The notes under the pieces were generated by a model that made no database searches, had not been told where the DNA came from, and was given only the letters and a program-made list of their open reading frames with translations. From positions 1 through 64,000 of the forward strand of contig PHCX01000002.1 of the NCBI GenBank assembly GCA_002842435.1: a DNA stretch of 64,000 bases, in the 5' to 3' direction. The stretch comes from Betaproteobacteria bacterium HGW-Betaproteobacteria-1. GTDB lineage: Bacteria; Pseudomonadota; Gammaproteobacteria; Burkholderiales; Methylophilaceae. Position 1 is the stretch's first letter, and every line of letters starts with the position of its first letter. The position numbers and the translations under genes are program-made. Of the stretch, positions 55,706-64,000 are shown piece by piece.

Positions 55706-57729
55706 TGCCTAACCGACTTGAGGTTGAGACCAGTCCCTACCTTTTGCAGCACGCAAATAATCCGGTCGACTGGTATCCCTGGGGTGAAGAAGCGCTCAAG
55801 TTAGCAAAACAACTCGACAAGCCGATTCTGTTATCAATCGGCTATTCCGCCTGCCACTGGTGCCATGTCATGGCCCATGAGTCGTTTGAAGACGATGAAG
55901 TCGCGGCAGTCATGAACCGGCATTTCATCAATATCAAGGTCGACCGCGAGGAACGGCCGGATATCGACCAGATCTACCAGACCGCCCACCAGATGTTGTC
56001 GCAAGGCAACGGCGGCTGGCCGTTGACCGTGTTCCTGACGCCGGATCAGCAGCCGTTTTTCAGCGGTACTTACTTCCCCAAAACACCACGTTATCAGTTA
56101 CCCGCATTTCCGGATCTGGTCCGCCACATCGCCGAGTTCTATCATCAGCGCAAAGACGATCTGGCAGCGCAGAACCATCAATTGATGCAGGCTATGGCGC
56201 GCACTGTGCCGACCGCCAGTCCTGAGTTGACCGCAGGTGAGGATGCGCTGAGGCTCGGTTTCGAACAGCTTCGGGGTACTTTCGATTTCACCTATGGCGG
56301 TTTTGGCACGGCCCCCAAGTTCCCTAACCATGCCGATATCGCGCTGCTGCTGCGTGCTGCTCATGCCGGCAATGCCGAAGCCGGCAACATGGCATTGCAT
56401 ATGTTGCAGAGCATGGCGGCCGGTGGCATCTACGATCAGCTGGGTGGCGGCTTCTGCCGTTACAGCGTCGATGAGCGATGGGCCATTCCGCATTTCGAGA
56501 AAATGCTCTACGACAACGGACAGCTGCTCAGCCTTTATGCCGATGGCTGGCAGTTGCTCGAGGATAAAGCGGGGCCGCTGGCACAACGCTTTGTTTCCGT
56601 GATTGAGGAAACCATGGGCTGGCTTTTGCGCGAGATGCGCTCGCCGGCAGGTGCGTTCTATTCATCGCTGGATGCCGACTCGCTCAATTCGCAGGGCAAG
56701 AGCGAAGAAGGCCGGTTCTACGTCTGGCAGCGTGACGAAGTACGCGAATTGCTGACGCCGGAAGAGTATGCGGTGGCTGCGCGCTGTCTGGGCCTCGACC
56801 GCGCGGCCAATTTTGAAGGGCATGACTGGCATCTTTTCCAGGCTGCAGAGCCAGAGGAAGATGAGGCTGCACTGCTGCAGAGTGCAAAAGCCAAACTTTT
56901 TTCAGCCCGTGAAAAGCGCATTCGCCCGGGCCGTGATGACAAGCTGCTGACCAGCTGGAATGCGCTGGCGATCAAGGGTATCGCGCGTGCAGCCCGCGTG
57001 CTGGAGCGGCCGGACTGGATAGCTGTTGCTCAGCAGGCGCTGGATTTCATCCGCGACAGGCTCTGGGCTGACGGGCGTCTGCTCGCCACCTGCAAGGATG
57101 AAACCGCTCATCTCAATGCCTATCTGGATGACTATGCTTTTCTGCTTGATGCTCTGCTGGAACTCATGCAGGCGGATTATCGCGAACAGGATATGCGCTT
57201 CGCATGCGAACTTGCGGATGCGCTGTTGGCCGGGTTCGAGAGCGATACGGGTGGTTTCTATTTCACCAGTCACAGCCATGAGGTGCTGATCCACCGCCCA
57301 AAGCAGGCTTATGACAATGCGACGCCGAGTGGTAACGGCATCGCGGCAGTGGGCCTGCAGCGTTTGGGTCATGTGCTCGGTGAGCCGCGTTATCTGCAGG
57401 CGGCTGAAAACACCTTGAAGGCCTTTGACCGGGTAATGGTGCGCAGCCCGGCCGCATGTCCCGGTTTGTTGCTGGCGCTGGAAGAGTTTTTGCGTCCGCC
57501 TGTAGTTCTGATACTACGCGGCGTAGCCAGCCAGATGGCTGCCTGGAAAAACCGGCTGAATCAGGATTATCGGCCGCATCTTCTCTGTTTCGCGCTGGAT
57601 GAATCGGTAGGCCAACTGCCGCCGACCCTGTCACGCGAATTCAATAATGATGTCAACGCATGGGTATGTCGTGGCGTTATGTGTATGCCCGCGATAGACC
57701 GTCTGGATGTTTTGCTGGAAAAGCTGTAA
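55705..57729 (+). CDS. DUF255 thioredoxin-domain protein (YyaL/SSP411 family)
   Basis: 674 residues. N-terminal thioredoxin-like domain (1-160) with [19 protein letters not shown], then a (alpha/alpha)6 barrel with [15 protein letters not shown] and [20 protein letters not shown]. The family is ubiquitous but of unclear function; N-acylglucosamine-2-epimerase-like folds suggest a sugar link, in keeping with the coupled mutarotase gene upstream. Confidence 0.9.
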   Translation: MPNRLEVETSPYLLQHANNPVDWYPWGEEALKLAKQLDKPILLSIGYSACHWCHVMAHESFEDDEVAAVMNRHFINIKVDREERPDIDQIYQTAHQMLSQGNGGWPLTVFLTPDQQPFFSGTYFPKTPRYQLPAFPDLVRHIAEFYHQRKDDLAAQNHQLMQAMARTVPTASPELTAGEDALRLGFEQLRGTFDFTYGGFGTAPKFPNHADIALLLRAAHAGNAEAGNMALHMLQSMAAGGIYDQLGGGFCRYSVDERWAIPHFEKMLYDNGQLLSLYADGWQLLEDKAGPLAQRFVSVIEETMGWLLREMRSPAGAFYSSLDADSLNSQGKSEEGRFYVWQRDEVRELLTPEEYAVAARCLGLDRAANFEGHDWHLFQAAEPEEDEAALLQSAKAKLFSAREKRIRPGRDDKLLTSWNALAIKGIARAARVLERPDWIAVAQQALDFIRDRLWADGRLLATCKDETAHLNAYLDDYAFLLDALLELMQADYREQDMRFACELADALLAGFESDTGGFYFTSHSHEVLIHRPKQAYDNATPSGNGIAAVGLQRLGHVLGEPRYLQAAENTLKAFDRVMVRSPAACPGLLLALEEFLRPPVVLILRGVASQMAAWKNRLNQDYRPHLLCFALDESVGQLPPTLSREFNNDVNAWVCRGVMCMPAIDRLDVLLEKL

Positions 57730-57741
57730 CACCGGCTGGAC

Positions 57742-57783
57742 TTGATTTAAGTCATTCTCAGAACCTCCAAACATGGGTATCAT
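57742..57783 (+). promoter_or_regulatory. FNR/ANR-type class II promoter upstream of the cytochrome gene
   Basis: TTGAT-TTAA-GTCAT at 57742-57755 has one perfect half-site and three of five bases in the other. A -10-like TATCAT at 57778-57783 predicts a start near 57790, which puts the FNR site centre at about -41.5, the class II position. A second, constitutive pair TTGCAA-17-TATTTG is also possible. Confidence 0.5.
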
Positions 57784-57862
57784 TCGAATGTTGCAAATGT
57801 AGTAAAACGGTTGTATTTGAATTACTTGAGACGTCTTAAAAGATCGAGTTGAAGGAGATAGC

Positions 57863-58183
57863 ATGAAAGCAACAATCATGACGATTGCCGCTGCCGGTAC
57901 CTTGATGCTGGCTGTTCAGGCAAACGCGGCAGATCCGGCTGAAGCTCTGGCACAAAAGAGCGGCTGTCTGGCTTGCCACAGTGTTTCACAGAAAGTCCTC
58001 GGCCCAGCCTACAAGGATATTGCTGCCAAGTACAAGGGCGACAAGACCGCTGAAGCCAAGTTGATCGATAAGGTCAAAAAGGGCGGTAGTGGCGTTTGGG
58101 GTCCTATCCCGATGCCTGCGAACAGCCCGCAAGTTAAAGATGCAGATATCAAGACTATCGTTCAGTGGATCCTGAAGATGTAA
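57863..58183 (+). CDS. Periplasmic cytochrome c (c551/c552 type)
   Basis: 106 residues. Signal peptide at 1-22 ending AQANA-like LAVQANA; haem motif CLACH at residues 35-39; distal methionine Met84 in GPIPMPANS. These match the small electron carriers of the Pseudomonas c551 family that feed terminal oxidases or denitrification enzymes, and in methylotrophs could accept electrons from PQQ dehydrogenases. AAGGAGATAGC precedes the ATG. Followed by a strong terminator, so monocistronic. Confidence 0.95.
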   Translation: MKATIMTIAAAGTLMLAVQANAADPAEALAQKSGCLACHSVSQKVLGPAYKDIAAKYKGDKTAEAKLIDKVKKGGSGVWGPIPMPANSPQVKDADIKTIVQWILKM

Positions 58184-58216
58184 TTGATTACAGGCTGTAT
58201 ATCAGTCTGTCGTAGC

Positions 58217-58244
58217 AAAGCCAGTCCAAAAGACTGGCTTTTTT
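58217..58244 (+). terminator. Terminator after the cytochrome gene
   Basis: AAAGCCAGTC pairs with GACTGGCTTT around CAAAA, followed by T's. It lies between two convergent genes and may serve both. Confidence 0.9.
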
Positions 58245-58265
58245 ATTGCCTGTGCTCCGGGCTTC

Positions 58266-59627
58266 CTAGCTGCCGATTAGGCCGATCAAGGACAGGAAGA
58301 TGACGGTGATGGCGAGCGGCGAAATATAGCGGATGATGAAGCGCCAGATAGCGTAAGTACGCGGTTGCAAGCCGAGTTCTTCCCGCACGTGCTGCGTGCG
58401 CATGACCCAGCCGGCAAACAGCGCCATCATGAGCCCACCAAGCGGCAGCAGGATGGTCGTGGTCAGTTTGTCCAGGGTGTCGAAGATGCCGAGTCCGGAA
58501 ATGATCTGTACGTCCTGCCAGATATTGAAGGACAGTACCACGCTGATGCCCAGCAGCCAGGTACAGAAACCAATCAGGTAGGCGGCGGCGGAGCGCGAGA
58601 CGCTTGTGTTTTCGGTAATCCAGGCCGTGGCCGGTTCAATCAGCGAGATCGAAGAGGTCCAGGCAGCGAAAGTGACCAGGATGAAGAATAACGTGCCGAC
58701 CACTTGCCCGCCCCACATCTGCCCGAAAGCCAGCGGCAGGGTCTGGAAAATGAGCCCGGGGCCAGCGCTCGGGTCCAGTTGGTGTTTGAATACCAGTGCG
58801 TAGATGGTGAGGCCGGCCAGCAGGGCAACCAGCGTATCGGCGATGGCAATGTAGAACGAGGTGCGGGCGATGGAGACATGACGTTGCAGGTAGGAGCCGT
58901 AGACCATGACCGCTCCCATGCCGAGACTGAGCGAGAAGAAGGCGTGCCCGAGCGCTGACAGTGCGGCCTGCGGCGTGACCTTTGAGAAATCCGGCGTGAA
59001 CATGAAATCAAGTGCTCGGCCGAAATCGCCCTCGACCATGCTGTAGATCAGCAGCAGTAACAGAATCACGAACAGCGAAGGCATGAGGATCTTGCTGGCT
59101 TTTTCCAGGCCGTGATTTACTCCGCGGGCCACCACCCAGACCGTCATCGCCGTGAACAGGGTGTGCCAGAACAGCAGGGAAGAGGCTGATGCCAGCATGC
59201 CGCTGAACATGTTGCCGATGATGGTGCTGTTGGCGCCGTCGAAATCGCCAGCCAGGGCGTGCAAGATATAGCGGATGACCCAGCCTCCGATGACACTGTA
59301 GAAGGTCAGGATCAGCACGCCGGTCAGCACACCGATCAACCCGACCCAGCGCCAGTGCGGCGAGGCCGACGCCTCGCGCGCGAGGTGCAGCATGCCGTCA
59401 GCCGGATTCTTCTGAGCACGACGCCCAAGCATGATTTCGCACATCATGAGCGGGATACCGACCAGCAGGATGCAGCCGAGAAAGACCAGCACGAAGGCGC
59501 TGCCGCCATTGACGCCGGTCATATAGGGAAATTTCCAGATGTTGCCGAGGCCGATAGCAGAGCCGGCGGTAGCCATGATAAAGGTCCAGCGATTGCTCCA
59601 AGCGCTTCTCATGCTCGGCTCGCTCAT
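58266..59627 (-). CDS. Sodium:neurotransmitter-symporter family transporter
   Basis: 453 residues, about 11-12 helices. The NSS hallmark with unwound TM1 is seen near residue 15-35 (WTFIMATAGSAIGLGNIWKFP) and TM6 near 235-250 (LSALGHAFFSLSLGMGAVMVYG). LeuT-like carriers import amino acids with Na+; the substrate is not evident. It overlaps the upstream AGCS gene by four bases, an uncommon pairing of two sodium/amino-acid symporters. Confidence 0.93.
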   Translation of the reverse strand: MSEPSMRSAWSNRWTFIMATAGSAIGLGNIWKFPYMTGVNGGSAFVLVFLGCILLVGIPLMMCEIMLGRRAQKNPADGMLHLAREASASPHWRWVGLIGVLTGVLILTFYSVIGGWVIRYILHALAGDFDGANSTIIGNMFSGMLASASSLLFWHTLFTAMTVWVVARGVNHGLEKASKILMPSLFVILLLLLIYSMVEGDFGRALDFMFTPDFSKVTPQAALSALGHAFFSLSLGMGAVMVYGSYLQRHVSIARTSFYIAIADTLVALLAGLTIYALVFKHQLDPSAGPGLIFQTLPLAFGQMWGGQVVGTLFFILVTFAAWTSSISLIEPATAWITENTSVSRSAAAYLIGFCTWLLGISVVLSFNIWQDVQIISGLGIFDTLDKLTTTILLPLGGLMMALFAGWVMRTQHVREELGLQPRTYAIWRFIIRYISPLAITVIFLSLIGLIGS

Positions 59628-60961
59628 CCCAAGCGCTCTCCGGTCTTGAAGAATCGCTCCGTTTCACTTTTGACGATGCGTGACAGCAGCAGCAAGCCGA
59701 TCAGGTTGGGAATCGCCATCATGCCGTTCATGAGATCGGAGAAATTCCAGACAAACTCAAGGCTGACCATGGCGCCAACGATGACGGCAGCAATGAAGAA
59801 AATACGGAAAATGCGGATGGCTCTGCTGCCCATGAGGTATTCCACCGCTTTTTCGCCGTAATAGCTCCAGCCTATCAAGGTTGAGAAGGCGAACAGCGCG
59901 GTGGCCAGAGTGACGATGACTTCCCCCGTGTACCCAAGCGTCTCGCCCATGCTGGCGCTGGTCAGTTGTCCGGCGCTGATGCCGGTTAGCCAGGAGTCTG
60001 TGGTCAGGATGACCAGTGCTGTCATTGTGCAGATGACCAGGGTATCGATGAAAGTCTGTGTCATGCTGACCAGTGCCTGTTTCACCGGGTCGTTGGTGCG
60101 AGCTGCCGCGGCGGCGATCGGGGCCGAGCCGAGGCCGGATTCGTTGGAGAACACGCCGCGGGCTACCCCGAAACGGATGGCAGCCGCCACTGCTGCCCCG
60201 GCGAAGCCGCCAGTAGCGGCGATTGGTGCAAAGGCGTGGTTGAAGATGAGGCCGAAGGCTGCAGGCACCTTGTCGATATTGAGCGCGAGTGCCAGTAGTG
60301 CGGTGCCGACATAGGCGACAATCATGAACGGCACCAGGAATGAAGTGAAGCGGCCGATGGATTTGATGCCGCCGAGTATCACCAGTGCGGTTAACAGCAT
60401 GAGCACAACGCCGGTGACCCAGGGGGCGATATCGAATGAGCTGTTGAGGATGGTGGCTGCGGCATTGGCCTGGGTCATGTTGCCGATGCCGAAGGCAGCC
60501 AGTGCAGTGAAAATGGCGAACAGGGTGGCGAGCCAGGGCAGGCCGGCGCCTTTTGCGATGTAATACATGGGGCCGCCGCGCATGCCGTGCGGACCTTCTT
60601 CCCGGTATTTGATGGCGAGTACTGCTTCGGCGTATTTGGTCGCCATACCGACTAGGCCGGTCATCCACATCCAGAACACCGCTCCCGGCCCACCCAGGGT
60701 GATGGCGGTGGCAACGCCGACGATGTTGCCGATGCCGACTGTGGCGGCCAGTGCCGTCATCAGCGCGGCGAAGTGGCTGATATCGCCCTTGCCGTGCATT
60801 TCCTTGTGAAAGATCATGCGCAGCGCCATGGGCAAGGCACGGAACTGCAAGCCTTTGAGGATGATGGTCAGATAGATGCCGGTGCCCACCAGCAGGATCA
60901 GCATGGGAGGTCCCCACACCCAGCCGGAGAGTGTGGCGACGAGATTTTCAGCGGCATTCAT
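59624..60961 (-). CDS. Alanine/glycine:cation symporter (AGCS family)
   Basis: 445 residues, about ten to eleven helices. The AGCS motifs GNIVGVATAITLGGPGAVFWMW (near 77) and ARGVFSNESGLGSAPIAAAA (near 270) are clear. These use Na+ or H+ to take up alanine or glycine. GGAAAA precedes the ATG. First gene of a two-gene operon with the NSS gene. Confidence 0.94.
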   Translation of the reverse strand: MNAAENLVATLSGWVWGPPMLILLVGTGIYLTIILKGLQFRALPMALRMIFHKEMHGKGDISHFAALMTALAATVGIGNIVGVATAITLGGPGAVFWMWMTGLVGMATKYAEAVLAIKYREEGPHGMRGGPMYYIAKGAGLPWLATLFAIFTALAAFGIGNMTQANAAATILNSSFDIAPWVTGVVLMLLTALVILGGIKSIGRFTSFLVPFMIVAYVGTALLALALNIDKVPAAFGLIFNHAFAPIAATGGFAGAAVAAAIRFGVARGVFSNESGLGSAPIAAAAARTNDPVKQALVSMTQTFIDTLVICTMTALVILTTDSWLTGISAGQLTSASMGETLGYTGEVIVTLATALFAFSTLIGWSYYGEKAVEYLMGSRAIRIFRIFFIAAVIVGAMVSLEFVWNFSDLMNGMMAIPNLIGLLLLSRIVKSETERFFKTGERLG

Positions 60962-61036
60962 GTTTTTTGTTTTCCCCGGGTGCGGCTACAGGGTTGATTA
61001 TAGACAGGTTTGCCGTATCAATGACAGTCCGGCGGT

Positions 61037-61951
61037 TTAGCGTTGGCCCAGCCAGTCGCGTGCGGTGAGGAAATCACTGTAGAGCTTGGCTTCGGCACTT
61101 CCCTCGGCCGGCTGCCAGTCGTAGCGCCATTTGACGATGGGCGGCATGGACAGCAGGATGGATTCGGTACGGCCATTGGATTGCAGGCCGAACAGGGTGC
61201 CGCGGTCATAGACTAGGTTGAATTCGACGTAACGTCCGCGACGATAAGCCTGGAAATCGCGCTCACGCTCGCCGTAGGGTGTGTCTTTGCGGCGCTGCAC
61301 GATAGGCAGGTAGGCGTTGATGAAAGCGTCGCCGACGCTCTTCAGCATGGCGAAGCTTTGTTCGAAACCGAGCTGATTGAAGTCGTCGAAGAAAATGCCG
61401 CCGATGCCGCGCGGTTCCTTGCGATGCTTCAGGTAAAAATACTCGTCGCATTCCTTCTTGAACTGGGGGTAGAGCTCCTTGCCGTAGGCATCCAGTGCAT
61501 CGCGGCAGGTACGGTGGAAATGGACGGCATCCTCCTCGAAGCCGTAATAGGGCGTCAGGTCCATGCCGCCGCCGAACCACCAGATATCCGCATCCTGACT
61601 GCCGTTTGGTGCCTTGGCGACGAAGAAGCGCACGTTCATGTGCACGGTCGGCACATAGGGGTTGCGCGGGTGGAACACCAGTGACACCCCCATGGCCTCC
61701 CAGGCGCGACCGGCAGCTTCGGGATGTGCTGCGCTGGCGGAAGGCGGTAGCTTGCTGCCCATGACATGGGAAAAGCCGATGCCGGCACGTTCGAATACAT
61801 TGCCTTCTTCCAGCATGCAGGAAGTGCCGCCGCCGCCTTCCGGGCGCTGCCAGCTGTCATGCAGGAAGTGTTTGCCATCGACCATTTGCACGGCTTCGAC
61901 GATGCGGTTTTGCAGGTCTTGCAGGTATTCGAAAACGGGTTGTGTGTTCAT
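61037..61951 (-). CDS. hemF: Coproporphyrinogen-III oxidase, oxygen-dependent
   Basis: 304 residues (E. coli 299). Signature around residue 105-125 ([33 protein letters not shown]) and the C-terminal [21 protein letters not shown] are intact. It oxidatively decarboxylates coproporphyrinogen III to protoporphyrinogen IX, so the haem pathway has an aerobic route. The start follows tsaC by 22 bases in the same direction. Confidence 0.97.
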   Translation of the reverse strand: MNTQPVFEYLQDLQNRIVEAVQMVDGKHFLHDSWQRPEGGGGTSCMLEEGNVFERAGIGFSHVMGSKLPPSASAAHPEAAGRAWEAMGVSLVFHPRNPYVPTVHMNVRFFVAKAPNGSQDADIWWFGGGMDLTPYYGFEEDAVHFHRTCRDALDAYGKELYPQFKKECDEYFYLKHRKEPRGIGGIFFDDFNQLGFEQSFAMLKSVGDAFINAYLPIVQRRKDTPYGERERDFQAYRRGRYVEFNLVYDRGTLFGLQSNGRTESILLSMPPIVKWRYDWQPAEGSAEAKLYSDFLTARDWLGQR

Positions 61952-61973
61952 GCACTGTTCCTGATTGGTTTGC

Positions 61974-62528
61974 TTAAGGCCGGATGATCTTGCCGCTGGC
62001 CAGGTCCTGAATGATCGAAGGTTTTTTCGCCCGGCCGGTCAGGCCTTTGATGACGCGTACTTGTTTGCCGAACAGACGATAGCATTCTCGGGTGGTTTTG
62101 GCCGGTTGGCAACCGCTGCGATTGGCACTGGTGGAGACCAGTGCGCTACCGGATTCGCGGCTCAGCCTGGCGGTGAGGGCATGATTGCTGACGCGTACCG
62201 CCAGCGTCGTGTGTTTGCCGGTCAGCCATTTGGGGCAATGTCTGGCGGCGGCCACCAGCCAGGTATGACCGCGTACCGGGTTCTGCCAGGACTGTAGCAT
62301 TTGGCTGGTTTGTTCGCCGTTCAAAGATGCCATGTAAGACTGCAATTTGCTCAGGCGGTCGGCGACCAGAATCAGGCCCTTGCGCTGCGGGCGCCCTTTC
62401 AGGCGCAGGATGCGCTGTACCGCCTTGCGGTTGCCGGGGTCGCAACCGAGCCCGAAAATTGATTCGGTGGGATAGGCGATGACGCCGCCCGATTTCAGGA
62501 AATGTCGCAAGCTTCTTGAAATCGTCAT
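61974..62528 (-). CDS. tsaC: Threonylcarbamoyl-AMP synthase (Sua5/YrdC family)
   Basis: 184 residues. The YrdC fold is recognised by [17 protein letters not shown] near residue 15 and the [12 protein letters not shown] lysine motif near 46, with [17 protein letters not shown] near 125. It makes threonylcarbamoyl-AMP for the t6A modification of tRNA. Its upstream neighbour purD was once only about 19 bases away; a MITE now separates them. Confidence 0.95.
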   Translation of the reverse strand: MTISRSLRHFLKSGGVIAYPTESIFGLGCDPGNRKAVQRILRLKGRPQRKGLILVADRLSKLQSYMASLNGEQTSQMLQSWQNPVRGHTWLVAAARHCPKWLTGKHTTLAVRVSNHALTARLSRESGSALVSTSANRSGCQPAKTTRECYRLFGKQVRVIKGLTGRAKKPSIIQDLASGKIIRP

Positions 62529-62547
62529 GGGCGGGTCCGGATGTTTA

Positions 62548-62813
62548 GAAAGCGCTGATTAAACGTGCGAGCGGGATGAAGTGCAACCGCAAGGGTTGTG
62601 TCCGTCAAGACGGCTGCCAAGGCAGCGCGGCTTGACGCCACAAGGCGCACGGAACGCAGCAGCCGAGAAAACCAACGCAGTGTTTCGGCGTAGGCTAACC
62701 TGCGATAGCAGGTTAAGCGCAGCGGCCGAAGCCATAGTATGCAGTATATAGCGAGGTTGTGAGTACCGCGTAACGCAGCAATTCGCCCGCGCAGCCATTT
62801 AATCAGCGCTTTC
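62548..62813. mobile_element. 266-bp MITE inserted at the purD stop codon
   Basis: Perfect 16-bp terminal inverted repeats GAAAGCGCTGATTAAA (62548-62563) and TTTAATCAGCGCTTTC (62798-62813), flanked on both sides by the 3-bp duplication TTA (62545-62547, 62814-62816). The interior has stems such as AACCTGC-GATA-GCAGGTT, CAACC/GGTTG, CCGTC/GACGG and CTGCC/GGCAG, and no transposase-sized gene. The right TTA is the purD stop codon (TAA on the minus strand). An open frame across it (62525-62908) is a read-through artefact. Confidence 0.88.
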
Positions 62814-64000
62814 TTAGCCTTTGACGGCGCGGTAGCCGATATCGCTGCGGTACTGTGCACCCTTGAATTTGATCTCTTCGGCAATCTGGTAGGCGCGGCT
62901 TTGCGCATATTTCACGGTTTCACCGAGAGCGGTGACACACAGCACGCGGCCGCCGTTGGTGAGCACCTTGCCGTCGACCAGTTTGGTGCCGGCATGAAAT
63001 ACATGCGCGTCTTTCAGATGTTCGGGCAGGCCGATAATTTCATCGCCGGTACGCGGATTATCCGGGTAATTGGCTGCAGCCATCACGACACCGAGAGCGA
63101 CGCGCCTGTCCCATTCGGCTTCCGCCTGATCCAGTGTGCCGGCAACGGCATGTTCCAGCAGTTCTACCAGGTCGCTTTTCAATCGCAGCAGGATCGGCTG
63201 GGTTTCCGGGTCACCCATGCGGCAGTTGAATTCCAGGGTCTTGATGCTGCCATCCGGGCTGATCATCAAACCGGCATAAAGGAAACCGGTGTAGTGGATG
63301 CCGTCTTTTGCCATACCGGCAACCGTTGGCTTGATGATTTCACGCATGACCCGGGCATGAATTTCCGGTGTGACGACCGGAGCCGGGGAGTAGGCGCCCA
63401 TGCCACCGGTGTTGGGGCCCTGGTCGCCGTCCAGCAGGCGCTTGTGGTCCTGGCTGGTGGCCAGCGGCAGGATGTTCTTGCCGTCGACCATGACGATGAA
63501 GCTGGCTTCTTCGCCGGTCAGGAACTCTTCGATGACGACGCGCGCACCGGCGCTGCCGAGTTTGTTGTCCGCCAGCATGGCGTCGATGGCGCTGTGCGCT
63601 TCGTCCAGCGACATGGCAACGACCACGCCCTTGCCTGCAGCCAAGCCGTCGGCCTTGATGACGATGGGCGCGCCCTGCTGATTGACGTAATCATGGGCGG
63701 CTTTGGCATCGGTGAAGGTGGCGTAAGCTGCGGTCGGAATGTTGTGACGCAGCATGAAGGCCTTGGCGAAATCCTTGGAGGATTCCAGTTGTGCTGCTGC
63801 TTGGGACGGTCCGAATATCTTCAGGCCATGCAACCGGAAAGCATCGACGACGCCTTGAGATAGGGTGGCCTCAGGCCCGACGACCGTCAGGTTGATTTCT
63901 TCCTTTTGGGCGAATTCAACCAGCTCATCAACCTTGGTGATCGGCACATTGAGCATGTCCGGATTCAGCGCCGTGCCGGCATTGCCCGGCGCAACGTAGA
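62814..64000 (-). CDS. purD: Phosphoribosylamine-glycine ligase, 5' end outside the window
   Basis: 395 residues visible, open to the window end (about 35 residues missing from the N-terminus); the first visible residues YVAPGNAGTALNPDML are the family start region. ATP-grasp motifs include LGSAGARVVIEEFLTGEEAS and LEFNCRMGDPETQPIL near the catalytic end. It makes glycinamide ribonucleotide in purine synthesis. The stop TAA coincides with the target duplication of the MITE; the protein is not altered. An internal ATG at 63956 is not the start. Confidence 0.96.
   Translation of the reverse strand, partial: YVAPGNAGTALNPDMLNVPITKVDELVEFAQKEEINLTVVGPEATLSQGVVDAFRLHGLKIFGPSQAAAQLESSKDFAKAFMLRHNIPTAAYATFTDAKAAHDYVNQQGAPIVIKADGLAAGKGVVVAMSLDEAHSAIDAMLADNKLGSAGARVVIEEFLTGEEASFIVMVDGKNILPLATSQDHKRLLDGDQGPNTGGMGAYSPAPVVTPEIHARVMREIIKPTVAGMAKDGIHYTGFLYAGLMISPDGSIKTLEFNCRMGDPETQPILLRLKSDLVELLEHAVAGTLDQAEAEWDRRVALGVVMAAANYPDNPRTGDEIIGLPEHLKDAHVFHAGTKLVDGKVLTNGGRVLCVTALGETVKYAQSRAYQIAEEIKFKGAQYRSDIGYRAVKG

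Noticed and set aside
62525..62908. 127-residue frame across the MITE
   Set aside because: It bridges the mobile element, tsaC start and purD end; no homologue recognised.
63956..63958. ATG at 63956 as the purD start
   Set aside because: The frame continues upstream to 64000 with residues typical of the GARS N-terminus, so purD is cut by the window edge.

Overview
The window is a chromosomal segment of a betaproteobacterium, most likely an obligate or facultative methylotroph of the Methylophilaceae type. This is inferred from the S10-spc-alpha order with infA between secY and rpmJ, the protein sequences themselves, a free-standing pqqA next to a PQQ-type sugar dehydrogenase, and the Pseudomonas/betaproteobacterial style of the nitrate-assimilation locus. 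No database search was possible, so the genus is not claimed. No rRNA, tRNA, CRISPR array, prophage or complete insertion sequence was found. No stretch longer than about 300 bases lacks a gene; the longest, 62529-62813, is almost entirely a small mobile element.

Layout. (1) 1-14190: the 3' end of tuf, then the S10, spc and alpha ribosomal-protein operons ending with rpoA-rplQ and a strong terminator. Two rpmJ/rpmG-size genes missed by length cut-offs are included. (2) 14202-18583: a glutaredoxin-like gene, mgtE, an MscS channel and a fatty-acid desaturase. (3) 18651-22422: rpmG-rpmB, coaBC-dut, a putative HExxH protein and radC. (4) 22419-37363: a 15-kb nitrate-assimilation locus, all on the minus strand: nasT, nrtA-nrtB-nrtD, an outer-membrane porin, cobA, nirB, a NarK-type transporter, a PP2C/protein-kinase fusion, nirD and the assimilatory nitrate reductase. 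It carries a perfect sigma-54 promoter with an NtrC-like site in front of nasT and a two-hexaloop ANTAR leader plus terminator in front of nrtA. (5) 37364-46257: an ABC exporter, a PQQ-type sugar dehydrogenase, mqo, a large winged-helix/coiled-coil/AsmA-like chimera, the tiny orphan pqqA, and a CcdA-like/thioredoxin pair. (6) 46406-51960: cstA and its small partner ybdD, separated by an AT-rich ankyrin gene and a DUF898-M48 peptidase pair. (7) 51985-64000: lgt, ilvD, a mutarotase and a DUF255 protein, a small cytochrome c with an FNR-like class II promoter, two sodium/amino-acid symporters, and a hemF-tsaC-purD group interrupted by a 266-bp MITE whose target duplication rebuilds the purD stop codon.

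How it fits together. Nitrate would cross the outer membrane through the porin and the inner membrane by NrtABD or the NarK-type carrier. NasA reduces it to nitrite and NirBD to ammonium; CobA makes the siroheme precursor for NirB. General nitrogen limitation (NtrC/sigma-54) and nitrate/nitrite presence (NasT antitermination) are apparently layered on one transcript. The most interesting items are this double control circuit, the MITE at the purD stop codon, the wHTH-coil-AsmA chimera beside pqqA, and the FNR-type promoter of the cytochrome gene.
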